Shown here piece by piece: positions 26,438 through 35,864 of a stretch of DNA of 64,000 nt. A model generated the notes under the pieces. It saw only the letters and a program-made list of their open reading frames with translations, did not search any database and was not told the origin of the DNA. Numbering within the stretch: position 1 is the first letter of the stretch; each line of letters begins with the position of its first letter. The position numbers and the translations under genes were made by a program. Source of the stretch: Caldimonas mangrovi (GTDB taxonomy: Bacteria > Pseudomonadota > Gammaproteobacteria > Burkholderiales > Burkholderiaceae_C); assembly GCF_023721835.1 (NCBI RefSeq), contig NZ_JAMKFE010000002.1, positions 186,001-250,000 of the forward strand, read 5' to 3'.

Positions 26438-27331
26438 ATGAACTACACCTCGAACATCGACCCCATCGCGCTGCAGGGCGAAGACCGCGAAGAGCTGCTG
26501 GGACGGCTGCAGCAGGCGCAGCGCCAACTTCTGCAGTCCGAGAAGATGGCGGCGATCGGCCAGCTTGCCGCCGGCGTCGCCCACGAGATCAACAACCCGA
26601 TGGGCTACGTGTTCTCCAACATCAACTCGCTGGCGACCTACGTCAACGATCTGCTGCGGCTGATCCGTGCCTACGAAGCCAGTGGGCACGAGTCGAGCGA
26701 AGTGACTGCGCTCAAGCGCGAGATCGATGTCGAGTTTCTAGCCGAGGACATCGTCTCGCTGATCGCCGAGTCGCAGGACGGCATAGACCGTGTCAAGCAG
26801 ATCATTCGTTCGCTGAAGGATCTGTCGCGCATCGAGGAGGCCGACGACTTCCAGCCCGCCGACCTGCACCAGTGCATCGAGAGCACGCTCAACGTGGTCA
26901 ACAACGAGATCAAGTACAAGGCCACTGTTGAGCGCCGCTTCGCCGAGATTCCGCTGGTCGAATGCCTGCCCACACAGATCGGCCAGGTGCTGATGAACCT
27001 GTTCGTCAATGCGGCGCACGCCATCTCAGAGCAGGGTGTCATCGAGATCTGCACCGCAGCAGTGAACGATGGTGTGCTGATCGAGGTGAAGGACAACGGC
27101 GCAGGCATCTCGCCGGACTTCAAGGACCGCATCTTCGAGCCCTTCTTCACGACCAAGCCGGTCGGCAAGGGGACCGGGCTGGGCCTGTCGATTTCGTACA
27201 ACATCGTCAAGAACCACGGCGGGTGGATCAAGGCCGACAGCGAACTGGGCCGGGGCACCTGCTTCAGCGTCTGGCTGCCTGCACGCCGCAGCGGCACGGT
27301 CGATCGCGGGGCGGCGCAGGCCGCGACCTGA
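26438..27331 (+). CDS. Soluble sensor histidine kinase without a sensor domain
   Basis: 297 residues. A short coiled coil (residues 10-40) leads straight into a HisKA domain with the phosphoacceptor H49 in GVAHEINNP. The ATPase part has the N box (LMNLFVNAAHAI), G1 (DNGAGI), F box (IFEPFFTTKP) and G2 (GTGLGLS). It lacks a transmembrane region and any PAS or GAF input, so its signal likely comes from a partner protein, perhaps the adjacent REC/HD-GYP protein. The segment QSEKMAAIGQLAAGVAHEIN is almost the same in the GAF kinase at 34518, suggesting paralogues. Confidence 0.92.
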   Translation: MNYTSNIDPIALQGEDREELLGRLQQAQRQLLQSEKMAAIGQLAAGVAHEINNPMGYVFSNINSLATYVNDLLRLIRAYEASGHESSEVTALKREIDVEFLAEDIVSLIAESQDGIDRVKQIIRSLKDLSRIEEADDFQPADLHQCIESTLNVVNNEIKYKATVERRFAEIPLVECLPTQIGQVLMNLFVNAAHAISEQGVIEICTAAVNDGVLIEVKDNGAGISPDFKDRIFEPFFTTKPVGKGTGLGLSISYNIVKNHGGWIKADSELGRGTCFSVWLPARRSGTVDRGAAQAAT

Positions 27332-27356
27332 ACGGCATGCCGGGGGACCGAGCGCG

Positions 27357-30300
27357 ATGAAACCGCCCGGCGTAATGCGCAGCCTACGCTTGTCCGCGCC
27401 CGCGCTCCACCACGTGGTGAAGCTGTGGGTGCTGTGTTGCCTTGCGCTGGCCGGCATGCTGCTCGGACACGCCTTGCTGGGCAGCCTCCCCGCCGACTTT
27501 GCCGGCGGTCTCGTGCTGGGCACGGTCTGTTCGCAAGTCGGCGTGGTGCTCGCCTGTATGGGCCTGCTGGGCCGAAGCGCAGGGCGCCAAGGCGTGTCCC
27601 GGGCGGCGGGTGTGCTGCTCGCGCTCTTCTGCGTGGTGTGGGCTGTGAGCGCGAACGACGGTGTTCCATCCTGGTATGCCAGCCCGATGCCGGCGTTGGC
27701 GCTGCTCGCGGCTGCACTGGTTTCGCCTGCGGCGAAAGGCCGCTTCCGGCTCGCGTCGGGCTGGGCATGGGCTGCGCTGCTTCTGGCGTCGATCGCGAGC
27801 GCCGATGCGCTGGTCACCCGGCCGGACAACTGGTCGCTGCTCGACAGCCGACTCGTCGTTGCGACGCTGGCGCTATGTGCCGTTTGGACGTACGGCGGCC
27901 CTGCGGGGCGTGCTGATCACCCGCTCGACCCTGCAGCAGCAGCGCTGGCGATCGTCGGCAGCGCGCTGGTGCTGTTGAACGGCGGCCTGCTGATTTCGTT
28001 CGCGGCGGCGCTCGCGCTGCAATTGTCACAGGACGCTAGACGCCGAGAGCGCGAGCTGGTCGCCAAGGAACGGCGCAGCGAGGAGGCGCGGCAGCATCTT
28101 GAAGAAGTGCAGCGCCAGATGCTGGCGGCCGTCGAATCGATGAGCGAAGGCTTTCTGCTGCTCGGTGCACGTGGGCGCATCCTGTTCGTCAATGCGCAGG
28201 CAGCCGAGCTGACGGGGCGGGAAGCGCAGGCGTTGATCGGGCGGGCCGCGTCGCGATGCTTCACGCGGCCATCTTGCCCCGAGGTGCATGCGCTGTGCGT
28301 GCAGGCGCTGCGAACCGGACAAGCCTCGGAATGCGAATTCGTTATCCCGGGCACCGGGCGGTGGCTGCATCTGCGCCTGCACCCGCGCGGCGACACGGTG
28401 GCCGTGTGCGTCAGCGACATCACAGACCGGCGGGTGGCCGAACAGGGCCTGCGCTCTGCGCTGGAAGAGAACCGCCTGATGCTCGACAACTCGCTGGATG
28501 CCATCTGCATCCTCGACAGTGCGGGGCGCTTCGTGCGCGCCAACCCCGCAGTGCGCACGATGTGGGGCCATGCCGCCGATGAGCTCGTGGGCGTCTCCTA
28601 TCTCGATCTCGTCGCGCCCGAAGACGTGCTGAAGACGATGATGGCGATGAGCGAGGTGATGGCAGGTCACCCGACGCGCGACTTCGAGAACCGCATTCTT
28701 GCGAAGGACGGCCGCGTGGTCAGCACCATGTGGTCGGCGTACTGGTCGGCGACATTGAACAAGGTGTTCTGCGTCGCGCGCGACCTCAGCTCGCGCCGCA
28801 TGAAGGATCAGCTGGCTGCCGACCAGCACCGGATCCTGTCGCGTGTCGCCGCCGGCATGTCGCTGCACAACGTGCTCGACGAGGTGGTTCAGATGCTCGA
28901 GGCGCAGGTGCCCGGCATGCGGGGCGCGATCGGCGTGCGGGACCGGCGCGATGGCGGCTTCGCGATGTTGGCTGCGCCACGGCTGGCTCCCGAGTTCGCC
29001 CGCTCGGTCATGACGGCGGCGGCCGATGGCCACGGCGCCATCTGGGCGCAGGCGATGGACGCCAAGGCGCCTGTCTTTACCGAGGACATGCGGCAGGACC
29101 CGCTGTGGAGTTCCCGGCAGGGCTTGGTCGACACGACCGATCTGCGTGCGTGCTGGTGTGCCCCGGTCATGGGGCAGGACGACGAGGCGCTGGGCGCGCT
29201 GATGCTGTGGCATCCGCAGCCGCGCTGCCCGGACGTGCAGCAGACCGATCTGGTGGCGATCGGAGCGCAGCTTGCCGGCGTGGCGATTCAGCATTGGGCG
29301 CACAAGCAAGCGCTCAGCGAGAGCGAGCAGCGCTTTCGCTCGCTGTTCGAGCACAACCCCGCAGCGGTGTTCGCTCTCGACATTGCCGGCGGTATCGTCG
29401 AGATGAACGGAAGCAGTTCCGCGCTGCTCGGCTACAGCCGCGATAAATTGATCGGTGCCCCGTTCGGCATGGTGGTGCCTGGCTGGACGCGCGATGCCAA
29501 GGCAGAAAGCACGCCGATCGATGCGCGACCGGCCTCCAGCGCGCGCGAGGTGCTGGCCTGTCACAGCAGCGGGGCGGTGCGCGAGCTGTCGGTTACGGTG
29601 GTACCGACCTTCGTGGGAGAGCGTGTGGTGGGCTACTACGCGGTTGCCTACGACGTGACCGGCGCGAAGCAGAACCTGCGGCGGCTGCGGTTGCATGCGC
29701 AGGTGATCGCCGGAACGCACGACGCGATCGCCCTGCTCGATCTCAACGGCCGGGTTGTCGACTGGAACAAGGGTGCCAGCCGCCTGTTTGGCGTGGCGCC
29801 CGAGCGCGCGGTCGGCCGCTCGCTGTGCGCGGGGGTCAGCCGTGACGACCGTCGCCTGCTGGCGGCGACGATCCACGACGTCGCGCGAGACCACGCGCAG
29901 GGCCGCGAAATCGAGCTGACGACGGTGGCACCCGATCGCGCGCTGCGCCATGTGGTGCTGACGCTGTCCTATCTCGGTGAGCTCGACGACGTCGATCCTC
30001 TGATCGTGGTGTACGGTCTGGACATCACGCAGCGCAAGGCAGCCGAGAACGCGATCCGCGAAAGCGATGCGTTCTTCCGCCTGTCGAGTGAGATGTTCTG
30101 CACCGCCGATCGCGATGGCCGCTTGCGCCAGGTCAACCAGGCGTTCATCGCGACGCTCGGACACGACGAACGGACGCTGCTGTCGTCCCCGTTCCATGAT
30201 TTCGTCCATCCGGACGACTTCGACGCCACGGCGAGTGCGTTCGACGGCCTGCGCCGGGAAGGCACGTTGCGCGCCTTCGCGAATCGGCTGCGCCACCGAG

Positions 30301-31205
30301 ACGGAGGCTACCGCTGGATCGAGTGGGCCGGCAGCACCGATGCGAGCGGCACCGTGTACGCCGTGGCGCGCGACGTGACCGAGCGGCGCGCCGCCGAAGC
30401 CGCATTCCAGCGCCTGCTGCTGGACCTGAAGAGCACCAACCGCGAGCTGGAGGACTTCGCCTTTGTCGCATCGCACGACTTGCAGGAGCCTCTGCGCAAG
30501 GTGCTGGCCTTCTCCGACCGCCTTCGTGTGCGACACCGTGAGGCGTTGACCGGTGACGGCCTCGACTATCTCGATCGACTCGACAATGCCGCGCGCAGGA
30601 TGCAGCGCCTGATCACCGACCTGCTTGCCTACTCGCGCGTGTCGACGCGGCAGCGCAGCTTCGAACGCATCGACCTCGCCCGCGTGGTGCAGGCGGTGCT
30701 GTCGGACCTCGAAAGCGGCATCGAGCGCAGCGGCGCCCGCATTGACGTCGGTGCGCTGGGCGAGCTCGACGGCGATGCCGGCCAGCTGGAACATCTGTTG
30801 CTGAACCTGCTCAGCAATGCGATCAAGTTCACCCGCACTGGTGAGCCGCCGATCATCCGCGTGTACTGCCGGCGTCTGCTCACTGCGCCACCAGGCGGCG
30901 TGCAGGCGGTGCCGCATCTCGCGCTGCACGTCGAGGACGAGGGCATCGGCTTCGAGCAGCAGTATGCCGAGCGCATTTTCATGCCGTTCCAGCGGCTGCA
31001 CGGCCGCGACCGCTACGAGGGCACCGGCATCGGCCTCGCGATCGTGCGCAAGATTGCGGAACGCCACCGGGCGCAGCTCGAAGTGACGTCGGCGCCAGGG
31101 CAGGGCACGCGCTTCGTGTTGACCTTCCCGGTGGCGCAGCCGGCCGACACCGCGCTGCCGGCTCCTGCGACAGAGCGTGGCGTGCTCGCGCTGCCGACGC
31201 CATGA
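27357..31205 (+). CDS. Membrane multi-PAS/GAF histidine kinase
   Basis: 1282 residues. The N-terminal 225 residues are hydrophobic with roughly six to seven membrane segments, then a coiled coil and, in order, PAS (about 255-360), PAS (370-490), GAF (500-650), PAS (665-780), PAS (785-905) and PAS/PAC (910-1025). The kinase core is of the Cph1-like class: H1040 in ASHDLQEPLRK, N box LLNLLSNAIKF, EDEGIGF and GTGIGLAIV. No chromophore or LOV motif is visible. Its stop overlaps the next ATG by four bases; that gene encodes an Rcp1-like regulator, the usual partner of SHDLQEPLR kinases. Ligands unknown. Confidence 0.92.
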   Translation: MKPPGVMRSLRLSAPALHHVVKLWVLCCLALAGMLLGHALLGSLPADFAGGLVLGTVCSQVGVVLACMGLLGRSAGRQGVSRAAGVLLALFCVVWAVSANDGVPSWYASPMPALALLAAALVSPAAKGRFRLASGWAWAALLLASIASADALVTRPDNWSLLDSRLVVATLALCAVWTYGGPAGRADHPLDPAAAALAIVGSALVLLNGGLLISFAAALALQLSQDARRRERELVAKERRSEEARQHLEEVQRQMLAAVESMSEGFLLLGARGRILFVNAQAAELTGREAQALIGRAASRCFTRPSCPEVHALCVQALRTGQASECEFVIPGTGRWLHLRLHPRGDTVAVCVSDITDRRVAEQGLRSALEENRLMLDNSLDAICILDSAGRFVRANPAVRTMWGHAADELVGVSYLDLVAPEDVLKTMMAMSEVMAGHPTRDFENRILAKDGRVVSTMWSAYWSATLNKVFCVARDLSSRRMKDQLAADQHRILSRVAAGMSLHNVLDEVVQMLEAQVPGMRGAIGVRDRRDGGFAMLAAPRLAPEFARSVMTAAADGHGAIWAQAMDAKAPVFTEDMRQDPLWSSRQGLVDTTDLRACWCAPVMGQDDEALGALMLWHPQPRCPDVQQTDLVAIGAQLAGVAIQHWAHKQALSESEQRFRSLFEHNPAAVFALDIAGGIVEMNGSSSALLGYSRDKLIGAPFGMVVPGWTRDAKAESTPIDARPASSAREVLACHSSGAVRELSVTVVPTFVGERVVGYYAVAYDVTGAKQNLRRLRLHAQVIAGTHDAIALLDLNGRVVDWNKGASRLFGVAPERAVGRSLCAGVSRDDRRLLAATIHDVARDHAQGREIELTTVAPDRALRHVVLTLSYLGELDDVDPLIVVYGLDITQRKAAENAIRESDAFFRLSSEMFCTADRDGRLRQVNQAFIATLGHDERTLLSSPFHDFVHPDDFDATASAFDGLRREGTLRAFANRLRHRDGGYRWIEWAGSTDASGTVYAVARDVTERRAAEAAFQRLLLDLKSTNRELEDFAFVASHDLQEPLRKVLAFSDRLRVRHREALTGDGLDYLDRLDNAARRMQRLITDLLAYSRVSTRQRSFERIDLARVVQAVLSDLESGIERSGARIDVGALGELDGDAGQLEHLLLNLLSNAIKFTRTGEPPIIRVYCRRLLTAPPGGVQAVPHLALHVEDEGIGFEQQYAERIFMPFQRLHGRDRYEGTGIGLAIVRKIAERHRAQLEVTSAPGQGTRFVLTFPVAQPADTALPAPATERGVLALPTP

Positions 31206-31648
31206 TCATCGCCCGACGCCGCCCGCTGGTGCTGATCGCCGACGACGACGCGGACGACCGCGACATGATGCGCGAGGCCTTCACCGATGCGTTCGTCCCC
31301 TGCGCACTCGACTTCGTCGAGGACGGTGAGGTGCTGATGGCCTACCTGGACGGCTGCCGCCGCACCGAACGATCGCCCATGCCGGACCTGCTGGTGCTCG
31401 ACCTCAACATGCCGTTGCTCGATGGCCGTGCCGCGTTGCAGCGCATCCGGACCGATCTGCTGCTGCGCAACCTGCCCGTGGTGGTCTGCTCGACCTCTTC
31501 GTCGGAGGCCGACCGGGTCGGTGCGTACCGGGACGGCGCCAACGCGTTCTTCACCAAGCCCGTCACGCTGCTGGAGTTCGATCGACTCGTGCGCCATTTG
31601 GCCGAGCGCTGGCTCGGCTTGTACATGCCTGAAAGTTCCATGCCATGA
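31202..31648 (+). CDS. Rcp1-like single-domain response regulator
   Basis: 148 residues forming one REC domain: acidic pocket IADDDADDRDMMREAF, phosphoacceptor D67 in LLVLDLNMPLLDG, and conserved Lys in FFTKPVTLLEF. The long loop between the first helix and strand (LDGCRRTERSPMPD) is typical of Rcp1-type regulators that pair with Cph1-like kinases. It overlaps both neighbours by four bases (upstream kinase, downstream LOV protein), so it is coupled to both and the 1282-residue kinase is its likely donor. Confidence 0.93.
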   Translation: MIIARRRPLVLIADDDADDRDMMREAFTDAFVPCALDFVEDGEVLMAYLDGCRRTERSPMPDLLVLDLNMPLLDGRAALQRIRTDLLLRNLPVVVCSTSSSEADRVGAYRDGANAFFTKPVTLLEFDRLVRHLAERWLGLYMPESSMP

Positions 31649-34482
31649 CCCTGCCCATCGACGTGCTCGTCATCGAAGACGACAGCGAGGACTACCTGCT
31701 GTTCAAGGATATGGTCGACGAACTGCGGCCCCGAAGCTACCGCCTCAGCCGCGCCGAGAGCTTCGAGGAGGGCCTCGAGCGCATGCGCATGGGAGGCTTC
31801 GGTCTCTACGTGGTTGACTACTACCTCGGTGCGGGGACCGCGCAGGACTTCCTGGCAGCCGCCACCGCGAGCGGCGTGCGCCAGCCGATCGTCGTGCTGA
31901 CCGGCCGCAGCGACGATGCGATCGACGCACAGATGGTCGCTGCCGGTGCGGCCGACTACCTCGTCAAGGGCGAGCTGAGCGCCGACACCATCGCGCGCAG
32001 CTTCCGGCACGCGCTCGCGCGCCATCAGATGCTTGACGCACTGTTGACGGCACAGCGCCAGGTGGCGCGGCGGGAGCGCACCCTGTGGACGGTGCTCGAG
32101 GACACGATCGATGCGCTGATCGTGCTCGATGCTGGCGCGCGCCCGGTGTATGAGAACGGCCAAGCCAAGCGGCTGCGACAGTTGGCGCCGCTGGATTGGC
32201 CGGTACTCGTCGCCGAACTGCTGACGGGCCATTCGCAACCCGCTGAACGCGAACTGCGCACGCTGCACGGCGGAGCGCGCGCACTCGAGCTGCGCTCATC
32301 GCCGACCGAGTGGGATGGCATGCCGGCGACCATGGTGATGATTCGCGACGTCACCGCACGAAAGGCGGCCGAGCGGGGGCTGCATATCAGCCATCGCGTG
32401 ATCGAGTCGAGCGTCAACGGCATCGTGATCACCGATGCCTCCAGCGAGGACATGCCGATCACCTACGCGAACGCTGCGTTCGAGCGGATGACCGGCTACT
32501 CGCGCGACGAGGTGATCGGTCGCAACTGCCGGTTCCTGCAGGGCGAAGAGCACGACCAGGCCGGCATCGGCCAATTGCGGGATGCGCTGCGCGCACGGCG
32601 CGAGACCGTCGTGGTGTTGCGCAACTACCGCAAGGACGGCACGCCCTTCTACAACGAGATTCACATCGGGCTGGTGCGCGACCCCGACGGCGAAGTCACT
32701 CATTTCGTCGGCGTTCAGCTCGACGTGACCGAGCGCATGCGCTACCAGGCCGAGGCGGCGTTCCGGGCGACGCACGACCCGCTGACCGGTTTGCCCAACC
32801 GCGTGCTGCTGCAGGACCGGCTGAAGCAGGCACTGGCGCTCTCGCGGCGGCATGCGGCGGTGATCGCCGTGCTGTTCATCGACCTCGACCACTTCAAGAC
32901 CGTCAACGATTCGCTCGGACACGAGGCGGGTGACCGCGTGCTGCAGGAAACCGCCCGCCGCGTCTCCGCCAGCCTGCGCGAAGGCGATACCGTCTGCCGC
33001 AGCGGCGGCGACGAATTCATCGTGATGCTGCCTGACCTGACGCAGGAGTCCGACGCTGTCAGTGTCGCCAGCCGCATCCTCAATGCGGTCGACGAGCCAT
33101 TCGAGCACGAGGGCCGGCCGCTGTTCCTCGGCTGCAGCATCGGCGTGACGATCGCGCCGCGGGAAGTCGTCGAGCCATCGCTGCTGCTGCAGCAGGCCGA
33201 CATCGCGATGCATTCCGCCAAGAAGGCCGGCCGCAACGGGTACTGTCTCTATAGCGACGATCTCGATCGCTCCGCAAGCGAGCGGCTGGACTTGCGCAAT
33301 CGCCTGCGTCAGGCAATTGCCGGCAACGAGTTCGAGTTGCATTTCCAGCCGCAGTTCGAGATCGGCAGCGGGCGCATGTGCGGCGTCGAGGCGCTGCTGC
33401 GTTGGAACGATCCGCAACTGGGGCAGATCGGGCCTTCGCATTTTGTGCCGTTGGCCGAGGACACCGGCCAGATCGTACAGATCGGCACCTGGGTGATACA
33501 CGAGGCGTGCCGGCACGCAGCAGGCTGGGTCGCGCGAGGCCTGATCGACTGTCCGATTGCCGTGAACATCTCCGGTGTGCAGTTCCAGCGGCAGAACTTC
33601 GCGGAGCTGGTCGCGGCTGCATTGGATCAGTCCGGCCTGAAGCCGCAGTTGCTGGAGCTGGAGTTGACCGAATCGGTGATGATGGCGCCCAGCGGGCGCG
33701 CCGGCGAGACCATCCGGAGGTTGCGTCAACTCGGCGTGCGGCTGTCGATCGACGATTTCGGCACCGGGTTTTCCAGCCTCAGCTACTTGAAGAGGCTGCC
33801 GGTCGACAAGGTCAAGATTGATCGTTCGTTCATCAGCGACATCACGCACGACAGCGGCGATTCGTCCATCGTGCTGAGCATCATCGCGATTGCGCATCAC
33901 CTGAAGCTGCGGGTGATCGCCGAGGGAGTCGAGAGCGAAGCGCAGCTGAGCTACCTGCGCCGGCAGTTGTGTGACGAGGCCCAGGGCTACCACTTGAGCC
34001 GTCCGCTGCCCGCCGACGAGTTCGAGCGTTTCCTCAGCACACCGCGCAGTCCCGCGGTGCAATCGCTGTGCACGCCGGCCGAAGGCGAGTGCCGCACGTT
34101 GCTGCTGGTCGACGACGAGGCCAACGTCCTGCGAGCCCTGAGTCGCGCATTGCGGCGCGACGGCTACCGGCTTCTGACGGCATCGGGCGCCGAAGAGGCC
34201 TTCGACGTGCTGGCGCGCAACGACGTGCAGGTGATCGTCTCCGACCAGCGCATGCCGGGCATGACGGGGACTCAGTTCCTGGGGCAGGTGAAGGATCTGT
34301 ACCCGCACACGGTGCGCATGATCCTCAGCGGCTACACCGACCTGCAGACCGTGACGGATGCGATCAACCGCGGCGCGATCTACCGCTTCCTGACCAAGCC
34401 GTGGGAGGACGAGGCACTGCGTGCCCATGTGCGCGAGGCTTTCCTGCATGGCGAGCGCCACCGTCAGGGAGCCTCGGTCTGA
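31645..34482 (+). CDS. REC-PAS-LOV-GGDEF-EAL-REC light/c-di-GMP protein
   Basis: 945 residues, no membrane segment. The order is: REC (D58 in VVDYYLG), PAS (about 135-250), a LOV-type PAS (about 255-370), GGDEF (SGGDEF, 453-458), EAL (E582-A583-L584) and a second REC (D867 in VSDQRMPGMTG). The LOV call rests on GRNCRFLQGEEHD with the adduct cysteine at 295, NYRKDGTPFYN, and GVQLDVT, which hold the flavin contacts known from phototropin-type LOV domains. The GGDEF has a REGD inhibition site; the EAL keeps ELTES, DDFGTGFSSLSYLK and AEGVE. So blue-light control of both making and breaking c-di-GMP is predicted. The C-terminal REC resembles that of the operon's first gene. Confidence 0.9.
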   Translation: MTLPIDVLVIEDDSEDYLLFKDMVDELRPRSYRLSRAESFEEGLERMRMGGFGLYVVDYYLGAGTAQDFLAAATASGVRQPIVVLTGRSDDAIDAQMVAAGAADYLVKGELSADTIARSFRHALARHQMLDALLTAQRQVARRERTLWTVLEDTIDALIVLDAGARPVYENGQAKRLRQLAPLDWPVLVAELLTGHSQPAERELRTLHGGARALELRSSPTEWDGMPATMVMIRDVTARKAAERGLHISHRVIESSVNGIVITDASSEDMPITYANAAFERMTGYSRDEVIGRNCRFLQGEEHDQAGIGQLRDALRARRETVVVLRNYRKDGTPFYNEIHIGLVRDPDGEVTHFVGVQLDVTERMRYQAEAAFRATHDPLTGLPNRVLLQDRLKQALALSRRHAAVIAVLFIDLDHFKTVNDSLGHEAGDRVLQETARRVSASLREGDTVCRSGGDEFIVMLPDLTQESDAVSVASRILNAVDEPFEHEGRPLFLGCSIGVTIAPREVVEPSLLLQQADIAMHSAKKAGRNGYCLYSDDLDRSASERLDLRNRLRQAIAGNEFELHFQPQFEIGSGRMCGVEALLRWNDPQLGQIGPSHFVPLAEDTGQIVQIGTWVIHEACRHAAGWVARGLIDCPIAVNISGVQFQRQNFAELVAAALDQSGLKPQLLELELTESVMMAPSGRAGETIRRLRQLGVRLSIDDFGTGFSSLSYLKRLPVDKVKIDRSFISDITHDSGDSSIVLSIIAIAHHLKLRVIAEGVESEAQLSYLRRQLCDEAQGYHLSRPLPADEFERFLSTPRSPAVQSLCTPAEGECRTLLLVDDEANVLRALSRALRRDGYRLLTASGAEEAFDVLARNDVQVIVSDQRMPGMTGTQFLGQVKDLYPHTVRMILSGYTDLQTVTDAINRGAIYRFLTKPWEDEALRAHVREAFLHGERHRQGASV

Positions 34483-34517
34483 CCGTGCGTCACCTGAGCG
34501 AATAAAAGGGGAAAACG

Positions 34518-35855
34518 ATGAGCGACAAACTGTCCAAGCTCTCGTGGCTGGAAGAGTTGTACGCGCTGAGCCGGACGGCGGCGGCCGCCACCGACCTCGA
34601 TGAAGCGCTGGTAGCGATGCTCAAGCACATTGCAGAGGGGTTTGCGGCAGGCAGCGGCACGCTGGCGCTGATGGTCGATGCAGAGCAAGTGCTGGAGATC
34701 GTGGCCGGCACCGATCTGCCGGCCGACGCGATCGGGCAGAAGGTGCAGATCGGGCGCGGCGTGCTCGGCGGAGTGGCGCTGGAGGGCAAGCCGGTGCTGA
34801 TCAATGGCCAGCTGGACATCTCGAAGACCTCTCGCCCGGCGGCGGTCAGCAAGCGCAAGATCCCGACCTCGTCGATGTGTTGGCCGTTGCATGTCAAAGG
34901 CAAACTGATCGGCGTGATGTCGATGAACCGCTTCGAGGTGCACGCGCCGTTCGAGGAGCGGGACCTGCAGCGCGGCTCCATCATGGTCAACATGCTGGCG
35001 CTGGTGATCGAGAACCTGCGCATGCACATCGACCAGCAGCACCGCATCGAGCGCCTCTCGCAGCTCAATCGGGAGCTCGAGGAAACCAACCGCCGGCTCG
35101 CACAAACCCAGGCGCAACTGGTTCAGTCCGAAAAGATGGCGTCGATCGGCCAGCTTGCAGCCGGCGTCGCGCACGAGATCAACAACCCAATCGGCTACGT
35201 CGCGGCCAACGTCCGCGCACTCGAGAGCTACGCGAAGGAGCTGCTGCAGAGACTGCGCGACGCGGGGCCGCTCGATGGGAGCCTACGCGATATCGAGGAG
35301 GATCTGCCGGGCCTGGCCGGGGAAACGCGCGAAGGCCTGGAGCGCGTGCGCTCGATCGTGCAGAACCTGCGCGACTTCTCCAGCGTCGATGTGCAGGAAC
35401 AGTGGGAGCAGGTCGACCTCAATGCGTGGGTGCGTAGCGCGATCGAGCTGGCGCAACCGGAGCTGTCGGCCAGGGCAGAGCTGCAGTGCACGCTGACGCC
35501 GCTGCCTCCGGTGAGCGGTCTGCCGGCGCAGTTGCAGCAGGTGTTTCGCCACCTGCTGGTCAATGCGGCGCAGGCGCTGCGGGAACGAGGCCACGTGGCG
35601 GTGACGACCGGGCGCGAAGACCAGCGCGTATGGGTCGAAGTCCGTGACGACGGCGAAGGCATGCCGCCCGAAGTGCTGCGCCGCATCTTCGAGCCATTCT
35701 TCACGACACGCCCGGTCGGCAGCGGCACCGGCCTCGGTCTGTCGCTCGCCTATTCGATCGTGCAGAAGCACCAGGGCACGATCGATGTGCACAGCGAGGC
35801 AGGCAAGGGCAGCCGGTTCCGGGTATGGTTGCCCATGCACCGGTGCGCGGCCTGA
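34518..35855 (+). CDS. GAF-domain sensor histidine kinase
   Basis: 445 residues, cytosolic. A GAF domain covers about residues 25-175 (VQIGRGVLGGVALEGKPVLI, SSMCWPLHVKGKLIGVMSM), then a coiled coil, a HisKA domain (H219 in GVAHEINNP), and an ATPase domain (N box RHLLVNAAQAL, DDGEGM, IFEPFFTTRP, GTGLGLS). It should be the input kinase for one of the operon's REC domains. The kinase core is close to that at 26438. Last gene of the run; the next gene is convergent. Confidence 0.92.
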   Translation: MSDKLSKLSWLEELYALSRTAAAATDLDEALVAMLKHIAEGFAAGSGTLALMVDAEQVLEIVAGTDLPADAIGQKVQIGRGVLGGVALEGKPVLINGQLDISKTSRPAAVSKRKIPTSSMCWPLHVKGKLIGVMSMNRFEVHAPFEERDLQRGSIMVNMLALVIENLRMHIDQQHRIERLSQLNRELEETNRRLAQTQAQLVQSEKMASIGQLAAGVAHEINNPIGYVAANVRALESYAKELLQRLRDAGPLDGSLRDIEEDLPGLAGETREGLERVRSIVQNLRDFSSVDVQEQWEQVDLNAWVRSAIELAQPELSARAELQCTLTPLPPVSGLPAQLQQVFRHLLVNAAQALRERGHVAVTTGREDQRVWVEVRDDGEGMPPEVLRRIFEPFFTTRPVGSGTGLGLSLAYSIVQKHQGTIDVHSEAGKGSRFRVWLPMHRCAA

Positions 35856-35864
35856 GCCTTCTTG

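Noticed and set aside
28026-31067. Open frame of about 1000 codons antisense to the large kinase gene
   Set aside because: Long antisense frames are common in GC-rich coding DNA. The translation is Arg/His/Gln-rich with no family motifs, while the opposite strand has a clear kinase.
32296-34461. Antisense frame of about 720 codons opposite the LOV protein
   Set aside because: Same cause; no recognisable domains, and the sense strand encodes intact GGDEF, EAL and REC motifs.
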